Below are positions 18,085 to 25,816 of a stretch of 42,347 bases of DNA, in pieces. The notes beneath the pieces are model-generated. The model saw only the letters and a list, made by a program, of their open reading frames with translations. It was not told the origin of the DNA and did not search any database. The position numbers and the translations under genes are program-made. Position 1 is the stretch's first letter. Every line of letters begins with the position of its first letter. Origin of the DNA: an uncultured Pirellulaceae bacterium (lineage in GTDB: Bacteria > Planctomycetota > Planctomycetia > Pirellulales > Pirellulaceae); contig CAJQPP010000019.1 in assembly GCA_905480235.1 (NCBI GenBank), positions 1 to 42,347 of the forward strand, written 5' to 3'.

Positions 18085-21000
18085 TTAACCCGTTCGTAGC
18101 GATTCAATCAGAGGGGCTCTAAAGATACTCCGGGACGCTAGCCAAGTCGTCAGCAAACCGACAAATGCGATTGCGGTAAACATGCCTAAAAGTTCTTGCC
18201 AAGGCATCGAGGCATCTCCAAAAACGTAGTGCGGGAATGTCGTCACCAGTGCCGCTAGAATGCCAATTCCCATACCCACCATCAACAACCATGCGTTTTC
18301 TGTCATGATCATCTGGGCCAGTTGGGCCTTGGTGAATCCGATCGCTCTCATCAAGCCCAGCTCTTGACGGCGTTCCAGTATCGAGCGTAACTGGACCGCT
18401 GCTAAACCGAGAGTTCCCAAAAGAAGCCCTAGTAAACCGAGACTCTGGAAGGTGCTGAGATAGGTGTTTTGAACTGCCAGGTAACCGGAGAGTAAACGTT
18501 CTGTATCTTGAGCATCGAAACCTTGGTCTGACAATGCGCGTGTCAGTTGGTCAACTTCCCCGGCATCTTTTAACTTCATTAAAAAGGTTCGGTAACCACT
18601 GAGCTCTGGGAAAGCCTTGGTGAAATTCTCTTCGGAGATTAATAACATTCCTTGCAGTACCGAGTTGTTAAGTAAGCCCACCAGGCGAAAGGTTAAACTC
18701 TCACCCGAGTCGAAATCTACCGTAAACTCGGTTCCGGGCGTATAGACTTTCAAGCTATACCATGCGGTGTTCTTGTCGATAATAACCGGAATAGCCCCGT
18801 CCTCAGAGGTGGTGTTCAGCTGTCGCCAGGGGTTATCTCCACTCGTCATGGAGAACGAGAAACGAGCTTGACTGGAGTCGTCAAAATAATCCATGGTCGC
18901 CTGCGTGACGCCAAGGACTTGGGGTTGGGACGATTGATAGGGATTGTTGCAGCTGGCGTCTTCTCCCTCTTTGAAGCGAAAAGAAAGTACACGGCTCGTG
19001 TCGTCTAGGGTGTCATCGGTGCCAAGAAGTACCTCGCGTTGCCCCAAGGCGGTGTCTAGGTTGGCAAAAACGGGTTGGCTGGTGGTGGCAAGGTAATTAA
19101 AGCCTGCCGTCCCTTGTTCCGTCGGTGACAAGCGAAAGGCGCTAATCGCCAAAATCAAAAAACTGGCGACGGCTACCAAGCCAATTGTTAAAGTGCTGCG
19201 CATCGGATTGCGACCGGCATGAGTGGTTGCCAGGCTCGTTAAGGAAATGGCCTGCGTTTTGCTTTGGCCTAAACGCGCGATGTATTGGTGAATCCAAATG
19301 AGAGCAGCCAGCAAAATTAAGAAACCGGATGCCATAAAGGCCCCCGCTTGCGACTCGCCAGCCAATTGGGTTGCTGCCAAGCTTGTCAAAATAACTGCTA
19401 GGACGGTGCAGCCAACAACGATTCCTTTCGCTGACTTGGCAAGGCGAGAGTCGGGTTTTATCGATATGGAATTCAGTTGGCCCGAAAGTAAGCCGCGGAC
19501 GGATTGTTTGCGGGCACTGCGGATCGACCACCCTATTGTGATTCCGCATATCAACAGGCCCAGGCCCATCCCCAGCGGCAAGGTGAATGACCCGATATGC
19601 ATGTTCAAGAATGGCGTAGTAATGGCACCCACCCACCAAGTTTTCAATCCGTAGATCATGAGAGAGGCATAACCGATGCCAAGAAAAATCCCCAAAAGGG
19701 AGCCCGTGAGGCAAACTCCCAGCATCTCCAGCATCCAAATGCGGGCGACCTGTTTCTGGCGAAATCCGATGGCCAATAGAGTGCCCATTTCAGCGGACCG
19801 TTTTTGAAACGCCAAGCGGAACAGAAGTGATACCAAGGCCAATGCAGCTGCGATCACAAACATACTGAGTGAGAGAAACAACGCATCAAAAGGCGTCGAG
19901 CCTGCAGATGCTCTAAGGCCATTTGCTTTGATCGGGATGACTTGCAGGCCAGGCCAATCGTTCTGTTGGCGGAACTGGGAGATGAGTTTTTGCGAGATCT
20001 TGGCGGTATCCCATCCAGCGGCAGGAATCTGGAACGAAGTCGTATCACCAAATCGACTGGCCCAAAGTTCGCGTGCGGTGTCCAAAGAGACAAATGCTTT
20101 GGGTGTCGTTCGGAAATAGGTCCAGTAATCATCGTCTTGCGGTCGGATTCGATCTGCCGTCTCAAACGGTAAATCCCATCTCTCGATAGAATCCGCGTCC
20201 GTCAAGCCGGGCACGGTGGGTGTGAAGTCGGGGTCGTTAGCTCGAGTAGGAGCGTCGGAGAAAACGGCAGGCTGGATGCCTTGCCGACGATCAACACGCG
20301 GTGGTTCGGTCGGTTCCGTCACTTCGACAATGTCGGCAACAATGAAATCGTGGGAGATTTCTGTTTCCTCACCGTGGGTCGTTTCCGGTTCGAAAAAGGC
20401 GAGTCGAACGGTATCTCCCAATTCGAGATTTTGGTCTTTAGCCGTCCACGAGTTCACGGCGATTTGGTTACCGGTTAGAGGTGATACCGATTTACCGGAA
20501 ACGGAGGGCAGCGCGATGGATTCTAAATCGACGGCCGAGACCATCGAAAAGGGGACGCCAGCCGACTTCGCCTCATTCTTCACGGCGATCATATCGTTCG
20601 CCAAATAGGTAAATACTTCACTGGCGTTTGGAAATGCCTCGCGGATGCTGTCGGCGGTGCTTGACGGCAAAACTAGTCGGTCACTGGAGAGACTGAAATA
20701 ATCGAATACGGTGACGTCTTGGAATGTGCGAACGACGTGTTTTAGATTTAGCCCCAGATCCCCCAAAGTTGGAGAGAGTGCCTGACTGACGCGTGTGGCG
20801 ATTTCCGTATCGCTGGCATCGGTTTTCCGGGTCGCCAATAAAAGCATGTTGGCTTGCTGCCGTGTGTCCTTATATTTCAACATGCCGTCGTTTAGGGCAT
20901 CTTGCATCGCAGCGATGGGAAGATAAACCAAACGTGGAGCAATTTGCGTTGGGTGTAGTCCGAAACGTCCCAGTCCTTTTGCCGGGACGATCCCCACGAC

Positions 21001-21579
21001 CTTGAGATCAACGATCCGCTCTACGAGATCTTTTTTGTTACCCAGTGAACTGTCCGAGGCAAGGAGTGCCTGCTTGGGGACTCCGACCGTCAGGCGGGCA
21101 CCATCGAGGTTGTCTTTGTCCAAGCCCAGATCATCGGCAACCACTTGGTTGATAATGACCTCATCAGCAGCCATGTCAGGGAGGTTGCCGGTGAAATGGT
21201 CATCGAATTGCCAGAATGTCGATTGAATCCCCAGCAATGTTACCTGTCCCAAGTTTTTGGTGGATTCACTCTGGTTCTGCTCAACGGTACCGTTGGGAAA
21301 GAAAATTACAGGCGTCGCGAGTTCCAGCTCAGAGCGAAACAAGTCGGTTTGTTCGAGGTCGGACGCTAGATCTTCTCGAAAGAAACCTTCGCTGACGATC
21401 ATCAGGTCAATTTTCCCCAGTCGTTCCAGCGTCAGGTCACGCAGGCTTCCCCGCATGCTGTCGCCTACAATTAGGGCCCCTGTTAATACGGCGGTGGCAG
21501 CCGCGACTCCTAACACGATCGCCAAATTAACTTGGCGATGAAAGGTCAAGCTTCTTATTGCAATCCAAAAGTCGGACAT
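18085..21579 (-). CDS. FtsX/MacB-like ABC transporter permease (large, two-module)
   Basis: The protein has 1164 residues. A first membrane helix (17-38, VNLAIVLGVAAATAVLTGALIVGD) is followed by a large MacB-type periplasmic domain (about 40-560). A membrane block follows (about 564-590, 616-645, 668-688, 717-740, 748-766), then a second N-terminal-like helix (about 800-820), a second extracytoplasmic domain, and a last FtsX block with motifs ERRQELGLMRAIGFTKAQLAQ and a C-terminal helix. Such double-module permeases work with LolD-type ATPases in lipoprotein or peptide handling at the envelope, by mechanotransmission rather than classical transport. It starts 31 bases after the ATPase gene and closes the thioesterase-prenyltransferase-like-ABC operon. 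No binding protein or membrane fusion protein is nearby. Confidence 0.92.
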   Translation of the reverse strand: MSDFWIAIRSLTFHRQVNLAIVLGVAAATAVLTGALIVGDSMRGSLRDLTLERLGKIDLMIVSEGFFREDLASDLEQTDLFRSELELATPVIFFPNGTVEQNQSESTKNLGQVTLLGIQSTFWQFDDHFTGNLPDMAADEVIINQVVADDLGLDKDNLDGARLTVGVPKQALLASDSSLGNKKDLVERIVDLKVVGIVPAKGLGRFGLHPTQIAPRLVYLPIAAMQDALNDGMLKYKDTRQQANMLLLATRKTDASDTEIATRVSQALSPTLGDLGLNLKHVVRTFQDVTVFDYFSLSSDRLVLPSSTADSIREAFPNASEVFTYLANDMIAVKNEAKSAGVPFSMVSAVDLESIALPSVSGKSVSPLTGNQIAVNSWTAKDQNLELGDTVRLAFFEPETTHGEETEISHDFIVADIVEVTEPTEPPRVDRRQGIQPAVFSDAPTRANDPDFTPTVPGLTDADSIERWDLPFETADRIRPQDDDYWTYFRTTPKAFVSLDTARELWASRFGDTTSFQIPAAGWDTAKISQKLISQFRQQNDWPGLQVIPIKANGLRASAGSTPFDALFLSLSMFVIAAALALVSLLFRLAFQKRSAEMGTLLAIGFRQKQVARIWMLEMLGVCLTGSLLGIFLGIGYASLMIYGLKTWWVGAITTPFLNMHIGSFTLPLGMGLGLLICGITIGWSIRSARKQSVRGLLSGQLNSISIKPDSRLAKSAKGIVVGCTVLAVILTSLAATQLAGESQAGAFMASGFLILLAALIWIHQYIARLGQSKTQAISLTSLATTHAGRNPMRSTLTIGLVAVASFLILAISAFRLSPTEQGTAGFNYLATTSQPVFANLDTALGQREVLLGTDDTLDDTSRVLSFRFKEGEDASCNNPYQSSQPQVLGVTQATMDYFDDSSQARFSFSMTSGDNPWRQLNTTSEDGAIPVIIDKNTAWYSLKVYTPGTEFTVDFDSGESLTFRLVGLLNNSVLQGMLLISEENFTKAFPELSGYRTFLMKLKDAGEVDQLTRALSDQGFDAQDTERLLSGYLAVQNTYLSTFQSLGLLGLLLGTLGLAAVQLRSILERRQELGLMRAIGFTKAQLAQMIMTENAWLLMVGMGIGILAALVTTFPHYVFGDASMPWQELLGMFTAIAFVGLLTTWLASRSIFRAPLIESLRTG

Positions 21580-21610
21580 CGGATGGTGGTTACCTTGTGG
21601 GCGTACGGAC

Positions 21611-22288
21611 TTATTTCAGCTCGACGAATTGACCTTGCTCTAAACGCACTTTTTGATCGAACCTTTGAGCGAGGTCGTCATTGTGGGTCACGCAAACCAG
21701 AGTAACGTCATCTTGGCTTTGCAAGTCCAGCAAGAGTTGTCCAATGGATTCAGCGTTTGCGCGATCGAGGCTGCCTGTCGGTTCATCGGCAAGTAAAATG
21801 GAAGGCTGGTTCATCAGTGCCCGTGCGACCGCTACACGCTGTCGTTCGCCGCCTGATAATTGAGCAGGTCGATGATCACCACGATCTCCCAGCCCTACTC
21901 TCTGCAGTAATGATGCCGCGCGATTGCGGTGTGCTTCATTGACTTTCCCACCGGCGACCGCGGGAATGACAACGTTTTCACTAGCTGTCAATTGAGGTAA
22001 AAGGTGATGGTCCTGGAATACAAAGCCAATATTTTGGTTGCGGAATTCGGCCAGCTTCTGTTCTGGTAATTCAAAAGGATTCTCACCTAATACGGAAACC
22101 ACTCCGTCGCTCGGATGATCCAAGGTACCGACGATATGCAGGAAAGTGCTTTTTCCGGAACCACTTGGTCCCACCACAGCCAAGTTGCCCCCCTGTTCGA
22201 CTTCGGCATTTACTCCGGCAAGGATTTCGAGTGAGCCGACGGGCGTCGTGAATTTTTTGGTCAGGTTCTTGACGGAGATTGAATTCAT
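21611..22288 (-). CDS. LolD/MacB-type ABC transporter ATPase
   Basis: The 225-residue protein is a complete single nucleotide-binding domain: Walker A GPSGSGKS (40-47), Q-loop in VFQDHHLLPQ, signature LSGGE (144-148), Walker B ILLADEP (164-170) and switch His in VTHND (202). The TGSLD D-loop and overall length are typical of the LolD/MacB (o228) group. It is the energising partner of the FtsX-like permease directly downstream. The upstream neighbour is the prenyltransferase-like gene, 104 bases away on the same strand. Confidence 0.95.
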   Translation of the reverse strand: MNSISVKNLTKKFTTPVGSLEILAGVNAEVEQGGNLAVVGPSGSGKSTFLHIVGTLDHPSDGVVSVLGENPFELPEQKLAEFRNQNIGFVFQDHHLLPQLTASENVVIPAVAGGKVNEAHRNRAASLLQRVGLGDRGDHRPAQLSGGERQRVAVARALMNQPSILLADEPTGSLDRANAESIGQLLLDLQSQDDVTLVCVTHNDDLAQRFDQKVRLEQGQFVELK

Positions 22289-22392
22289 AATTATTCGATG
22301 CTGCCAGCATGGTGGAGTTTAACGGAGCGTCGATCGCAGTCGATTTTTTAGGTTGGCGAAAACGACGACGGTGTCGCTCGCCAATTTGAGGT

Positions 22393-23337
22393 TCACTGAT
22401 TCCATTTATTTTTGAAATTTTCATGAAGGGCTAAGCAGCCCAAGCCATAAAAAGTGTATTCAACATCATCGGCATCGTCCCATTCGGCTGCCCGAAAACC
22501 GCCTTCTGCTAATTGTAACGAATCGATAAATCGTCGCAGCGGGTCGAGATCCAATTCATGCAATTCCCCTAAATCATCAATCGTCAACATGCCGGTGAAG
22601 GTGCTCAACGCGTCGGCGATAGGAATGCGTGTATTCGCTCGCAGACCCCCTTCGTCTGTTTGCATATCCAGAAGGAAATCCATGGTCTGGTCGACGGTTT
22701 CGGTATCGAGTTGCTCGAGAATTTTCAACGTGGCGATTGCTGCGGCGGTTGGGTTGGTGCCAGCGCGGCGAGCTGCACGGATTTCACGAAAGCCACCCGC
22801 ATCGGCTTTTTGGTCCTGGAGAAATTGAACGATCTGTTCCGGTTCTGGTAGATCTTCTCCGATGAGTTGCATCACCAGCAGAACAAGAAAGGTGTGATAG
22901 GTGCTGCCTGCATGGCCCTCTTGAGCTTTTGCAAATCCGCCGTCGTCGCGTCGCAAGGAGTTCAGGAATTCGGCTACCTTCTGGCCCCAGTTTTCGTCTG
23001 CTCCTTGAAAGACGTCCACTCCGCACAGCGCGTAAAGCAGGGCTGAGGAGTAAATCAAACTGAAGAAATCGACAATGGATTGTTGAGATTCGAGATGGGA
23101 ACGCAGAAACGCAGCGGCTTTTTCGGTGGTCTCTTCGTCGAGTTCTTCTAGAATCGCCAAGCCGCGCAACGCAAACGACGTGTAATACAAATCGCTGCCA
23201 CCCATGCGACCGGCGAAGCCACCATCCTCTTGTTGAGCCGCTTTCAAATACCGCGCATGTCGGTCACGAGTTTCTTGGGGCAGGCGCGAAATGCCGGCAG
23301 CAAGGCGAAGCGTGAGATCCTGAAGATACGCTGACAT
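22393..23337 (-). CDS. protein-prenyltransferase beta-subunit-like alpha/alpha-barrel protein (zinc ligands degenerate)
   Basis: The 314-residue protein consists of repeated PFTB/terpene-cyclase-type helical hairpins, each with a GGF or GGL core: DGGFAGRMGGSDLYYTSFALRGL (near 38), DDGGFAKAQEGHAGSTYHTF (near 132), AGGFREIRAARRAGTNPTA, EGGLRANTRIPIADALST and EGGFRAAEWDDADDVEYTFYG. The overall pattern is closest to the beta subunit of eukaryotic Rab geranylgeranyltransferase. By alignment with the rat enzyme (zinc ligands D238, C240, H290), the Asp is kept (D242), but the Cys is L244 and the His is Y294. A zinc-dependent protein prenyltransferase is therefore unlikely; a lipid-binding role or another terpenoid-related activity is possible. 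It lies between a thioesterase and an ABC transporter in one operon. Fold assignment is strong, function open. Confidence 0.85.
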   Translation of the reverse strand: MSAYLQDLTLRLAAGISRLPQETRDRHARYLKAAQQEDGGFAGRMGGSDLYYTSFALRGLAILEELDEETTEKAAAFLRSHLESQQSIVDFFSLIYSSALLYALCGVDVFQGADENWGQKVAEFLNSLRRDDGGFAKAQEGHAGSTYHTFLVLLVMQLIGEDLPEPEQIVQFLQDQKADAGGFREIRAARRAGTNPTAAAIATLKILEQLDTETVDQTMDFLLDMQTDEGGLRANTRIPIADALSTFTGMLTIDDLGELHELDLDPLRRFIDSLQLAEGGFRAAEWDDADDVEYTFYGLGCLALHENFKNKWNQ

Positions 23338-23405
23338 GATGTTTGGCTTCGTGTCTTGGCGGCTAAGCCTGTGGGGTGATTCCGGTAGAAACGCTCTTAC
23401 GATGC

Positions 23406-23855
23406 TTACGCTGGGTCGACTGCGAACACCGCCAGTTTCTCGCGAAACGCTGGCGGGATTTCGATGGGGGCGGGTTTTACGGCCGAATGTAAATCATGGT
23501 TTGGCGGGATCTCACAACAAACCGTCGTCGTGGAGCCTGAGGCCACCGAAGTGCCATCCTTGTCAGAGAAATCAAATCGCCATGAAATGCTCTTACCACC
23601 CAGTCGTTCAATGCTGACGTCAATGGTAATGATCTGTTCGAACTTAATAGATTTTCGGTATTCGCATTTGGCGGCAACCCGAGGCCAGGAAACGGTCTTT
23701 CCATCCATTTGGCTTACAACGCTTAGACCAATGTCTCGCAACAAACGATGTTCGGCTTCTTCCATGTAAGTGAAAAATACGGAAAAGTGAACGATCCCTG
23801 CCGCGTCGGTATCTCGGAATTCAACGCGTCGTTGGGTTTGGTATATCTCGGCCAT
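23406..23855 (-). CDS. hot-dog-fold acyl-CoA thioesterase (4HBT/YbgC family)
   Basis: The 149-residue protein has the 4HBT active-site segment FRDTDAAGIVHFSVFF near the N-terminus, with D17 as the likely catalytic Asp, followed by YMEEAEHRLLRDIGL (central helix). Family members hydrolyse acyl-CoA or aroyl-CoA thioesters: 4-hydroxybenzoyl-CoA, 1,4-dihydroxy-2-naphthoyl-CoA in menaquinone synthesis, or short acyl-CoAs. The substrate cannot be read from the sequence. It is first in the minus-strand operon with the prenyltransferase-like gene 68 bases downstream. Confidence 0.88.
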   Translation of the reverse strand: MAEIYQTQRRVEFRDTDAAGIVHFSVFFTYMEEAEHRLLRDIGLSVVSQMDGKTVSWPRVAAKCEYRKSIKFEQIITIDVSIERLGGKSISWRFDFSDKDGTSVASGSTTTVCCEIPPNHDLHSAVKPAPIEIPPAFREKLAVFAVDPA

Positions 23856-23924
23856 AGAAGTAGAACGGTTTGAGAGTTAGCGATGTGAGACTCGTTAAAT
23901 GGTATCCGGTTTCGTGGTTCGATT

Positions 23925-23962
23925 CACGGGGGAGAGTGCTGCGACCCCCGTGTTTTGTTTTT
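23925..23962 (+). terminator. orphan plus-strand intrinsic terminator
   Basis: An 8-bp perfect stem CACGGGGG/CCCCCGTG (23925-23932 with 23945-23952) has a 12-base loop and is followed by TTTTGTTTTT on the plus strand. No plus-strand gene precedes it; both flanking genes are on minus. CGTG at 23913-23916 can pair instead with the CACG of the stem, giving a competing hairpin. It may end a short RNA (see findings). Confidence 0.6.
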
Positions 23963-24059
23963 CGTTCACTTGTAATCTCTCACCTTGGGTGGACAGAAAG
24001 TACCGTCTTGCCGACGAATTCAAGCCAGGGTGATTCATGTGCTTTGGTCTATGATCACG

Positions 24060-24093
24060 AAAAAAAGCCTGGCTCGATCACGAGCCAGGCTTT
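24060..24093 (-). terminator. intrinsic terminator of rpsR
   Basis: A 13-bp perfect stem (24064-24076 with 24081-24093, loop ATCA on plus) is followed on the minus strand by a run of seven T overlapping the stem base. It lies about 50 bases after the rpsR stop codon. Confidence 0.88.
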
Positions 24094-24143
24094 CGAATGT
24101 TTGGTATCCCGGTGCCATGAAATGCATCACCGGGGCATCTCAC

Positions 24144-24410
24144 TTAGTCGCCCACGAATGGCAGTAAGGCCATGAAACGGGCTCTTTTGATGGCTTCTGT
24201 TACGGCTCGTTGACTGACCGCTGAGCAACCTGTTTTTCGCCGCCCGACAATTCTGCCGTGTCGGCTGACCAATTTCTTCAGGAAATCAACGTCTTTGTAA
24301 TCGACATACATGGGGCGAGGTCGTTCGCCATCCACGTATAAGGGATCTTTACGTACAGTCCGCGCCTTGGCCTTCATTTTTCGACGCGATCGTTTTTGTG
24401 GTCTTCTCAT
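24144..24410 (-). CDS. rpsR: 30S ribosomal protein bS18
   Basis: The 88-residue protein has the bS18 core [22 protein letters not shown], then [26 protein letters not shown]. It is about 13 residues longer than E. coli S18 because of a basic N-terminal extension ([20 protein letters not shown]). It binds the platform of the small subunit with bS6. It stands alone here, with its own promoter and terminator, rather than in the common rpsF-ssb-rpsR-rplI operon. Confidence 0.97.
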   Translation of the reverse strand: MRRPQKRSRRKMKAKARTVRKDPLYVDGERPRPMYVDYKDVDFLKKLVSRHGRIVGRRKTGCSAVSQRAVTEAIKRARFMALLPFVGD

Positions 24411-24455
24411 GAGAGATTCGAAATAGTTGGTAGATCTTTAATATTGGAATCGCAC

Positions 24456-24483
24456 ATTATGAGGATTCGGCTCCAAAGTGCAA
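24456..24483 (-). promoter_or_regulatory. sigma70-type promoter of rpsR
   Basis: On the minus strand, TTGCAC (24483-24478) and CATAAT (24461-24456) are separated by 16 bases. The predicted start near 24449 gives a leader of about 40 bases before the rpsR ATG. The rest of the gap up to 24742 (331 bases in total) shows only the weak element listed next. Confidence 0.5.
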
Positions 24484-24630
24484 GACACTTTTTCCCGTAA
24501 TCGTGGGCAAAAACGGCTTTTGGCAGCAAGTAAAGCCACTTCAGAGTAACCAACCCGTCAACTCCCTAGGCGACTCAGCATTTCCACCCCTAATTCGGTT
24601 AATCCGTCTCTGGTGCGGATAATCGGCTAG

Positions 24631-24639
24631 TGATACGAT
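24631..24639 (+). promoter_or_regulatory. possible extended -10 for the TAXI-TRAP operon
   Basis: TGaTACGAT resembles an extended -10; the -35 position (TGGTGC) is poor. It would leave a leader of about 95 bases before the binding-protein gene. Confidence 0.3.
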
Positions 24640-24742
24640 TTTCTCCGGTATGTGAGCTTTCTCGACCGATTGGGGGGCCGTACTTGAGAGTGAGACGAGT
24701 CTTGCCGAATTACAGGAATATCTACCCATCAGGATCCTTGAA

Positions 24743-25756
24743 ATGAATTGTTGCCAATCGCTTATTCAACGCCCGGCATTTTGGCTGGCTGGCTTTATTG
24801 CCGTTATTGCCGTGGGTTTTAGTGGCTGTCAAAAATCCGAGAACGGTCGTAAATTCGTGACGATCGGAACCGCCCCTGGCGGAGGTGCTTTTTCGGCGGT
24901 CGGCAATGCCATGGCCAACACGCTAGACGCCAATCCCGGCGATAACAACTGGGAGGTGACCGCTCAGGGGACCAAGGGAACGCTGGAGAATATCCGTAAA
25001 CTTGATTCTGGTGATATTGAATTAGGTATGGCCAATGCCGCTGTTACCTACTTTGCGACGCGAGGCGAAGGCGCTTGGAAAAAATCGTACAAGGTGAATG
25101 CGGTCGCTACGATGGCTCCCAACGTCGGTGTTTTTGTGACAACGGAAGGTACGGGAATCAAAAAAATTGCTGACTTGAAGGGGAAACGCGTCGTTATGGG
25201 CCCAGCGGGAGCAGGCTTTGAGTATTTTCTCAAGCCGCTACTGGCAGTGCATGGTGTGCAATATGAAGACATGGATGTCATCTCCGGCAATTATCTGGAA
25301 GCCGTAGAGCTCATCGGAGATGGCAAAGCGGATGCGGCTTTCATGGGTGGCGCGATTCCCATCCCAGCCGTTTCAAGTCTTTCGGCTACCCAAGATGTCG
25401 TTTTTATCGAATTCGATGAGGACGCTCCCAAGAAGTTGATGGAACAACATCCGTTTTACTTTCCTGTCACGATCCCTGCCGCTAAGTACAGCGATCTGAA
25501 GGAAGACATGCTAGGTATCAATGTCGGAAACATGATGCTGATTACGCATGCTGACATGGACGAGGAATTGGTTTATCAGGTCACCAAGGGGATTTACGAA
25601 AACCGCGAAGCTATTGCCGAGCAGCATCCGGCTGGTCGAGCCTTGGCGGCAAAAAATATTGTTCGTGATACTGGCATTGAATTTCACCCTGGTGCCATCC
25701 GTTACTTTAAAGAAGTGGGTATCTGGCCTGATACCGATAAAGCGCAAGCCAACTAA
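24743..25756 (+). CDS. TAXI-family TRAP transporter solute-binding lipoprotein
   Basis: The 337-residue protein has an N-terminal hydrophobic segment ending in GFSGC, so C29 is probably lipidated. The mature part has the TAXI (TRAP-associated extracytoplasmic immunogenic) pattern: FVTIGTAPGGGAFSAVGNAMANTL, AQGTKGTLENIRKLDSGDIELGMANAAV, DLKGKRVVMGPAGAGFEYFLKPLL and GGAIPIPAV. It captures a solute outside the inner membrane and delivers it to the fused TRAP permease encoded 60 bases downstream. Known TAXI ligands include glutamate and other carboxylates; the ligand here is unknown. Confidence 0.93.
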   Translation: MNCCQSLIQRPAFWLAGFIAVIAVGFSGCQKSENGRKFVTIGTAPGGGAFSAVGNAMANTLDANPGDNNWEVTAQGTKGTLENIRKLDSGDIELGMANAAVTYFATRGEGAWKKSYKVNAVATMAPNVGVFVTTEGTGIKKIADLKGKRVVMGPAGAGFEYFLKPLLAVHGVQYEDMDVISGNYLEAVELIGDGKADAAFMGGAIPIPAVSSLSATQDVVFIEFDEDAPKKLMEQHPFYFPVTIPAAKYSDLKEDMLGINVGNMMLITHADMDEELVYQVTKGIYENREAIAEQHPAGRALAAKNIVRDTGIEFHPGAIRYFKEVGIWPDTDKAQAN

Positions 25757-25816
25757 GTCCAACGCGAACTGCAATAGAGCGGCCTACTGCTGGCGCCGTG
25801 ACCCTTGGTTGAGACC

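Noticed and set aside
19142..19738. 198-residue minus-strand frame
   Set aside because: Overlaps the middle of the FtsX-like permease in another frame; composition is not protein-like.
23905..23930. T-loop-like sequence GGTTCGATTC suggesting a tRNA
   Set aside because: The flanking bases do not form a T stem, and no acceptor, D or anticodon arm can be built around it.
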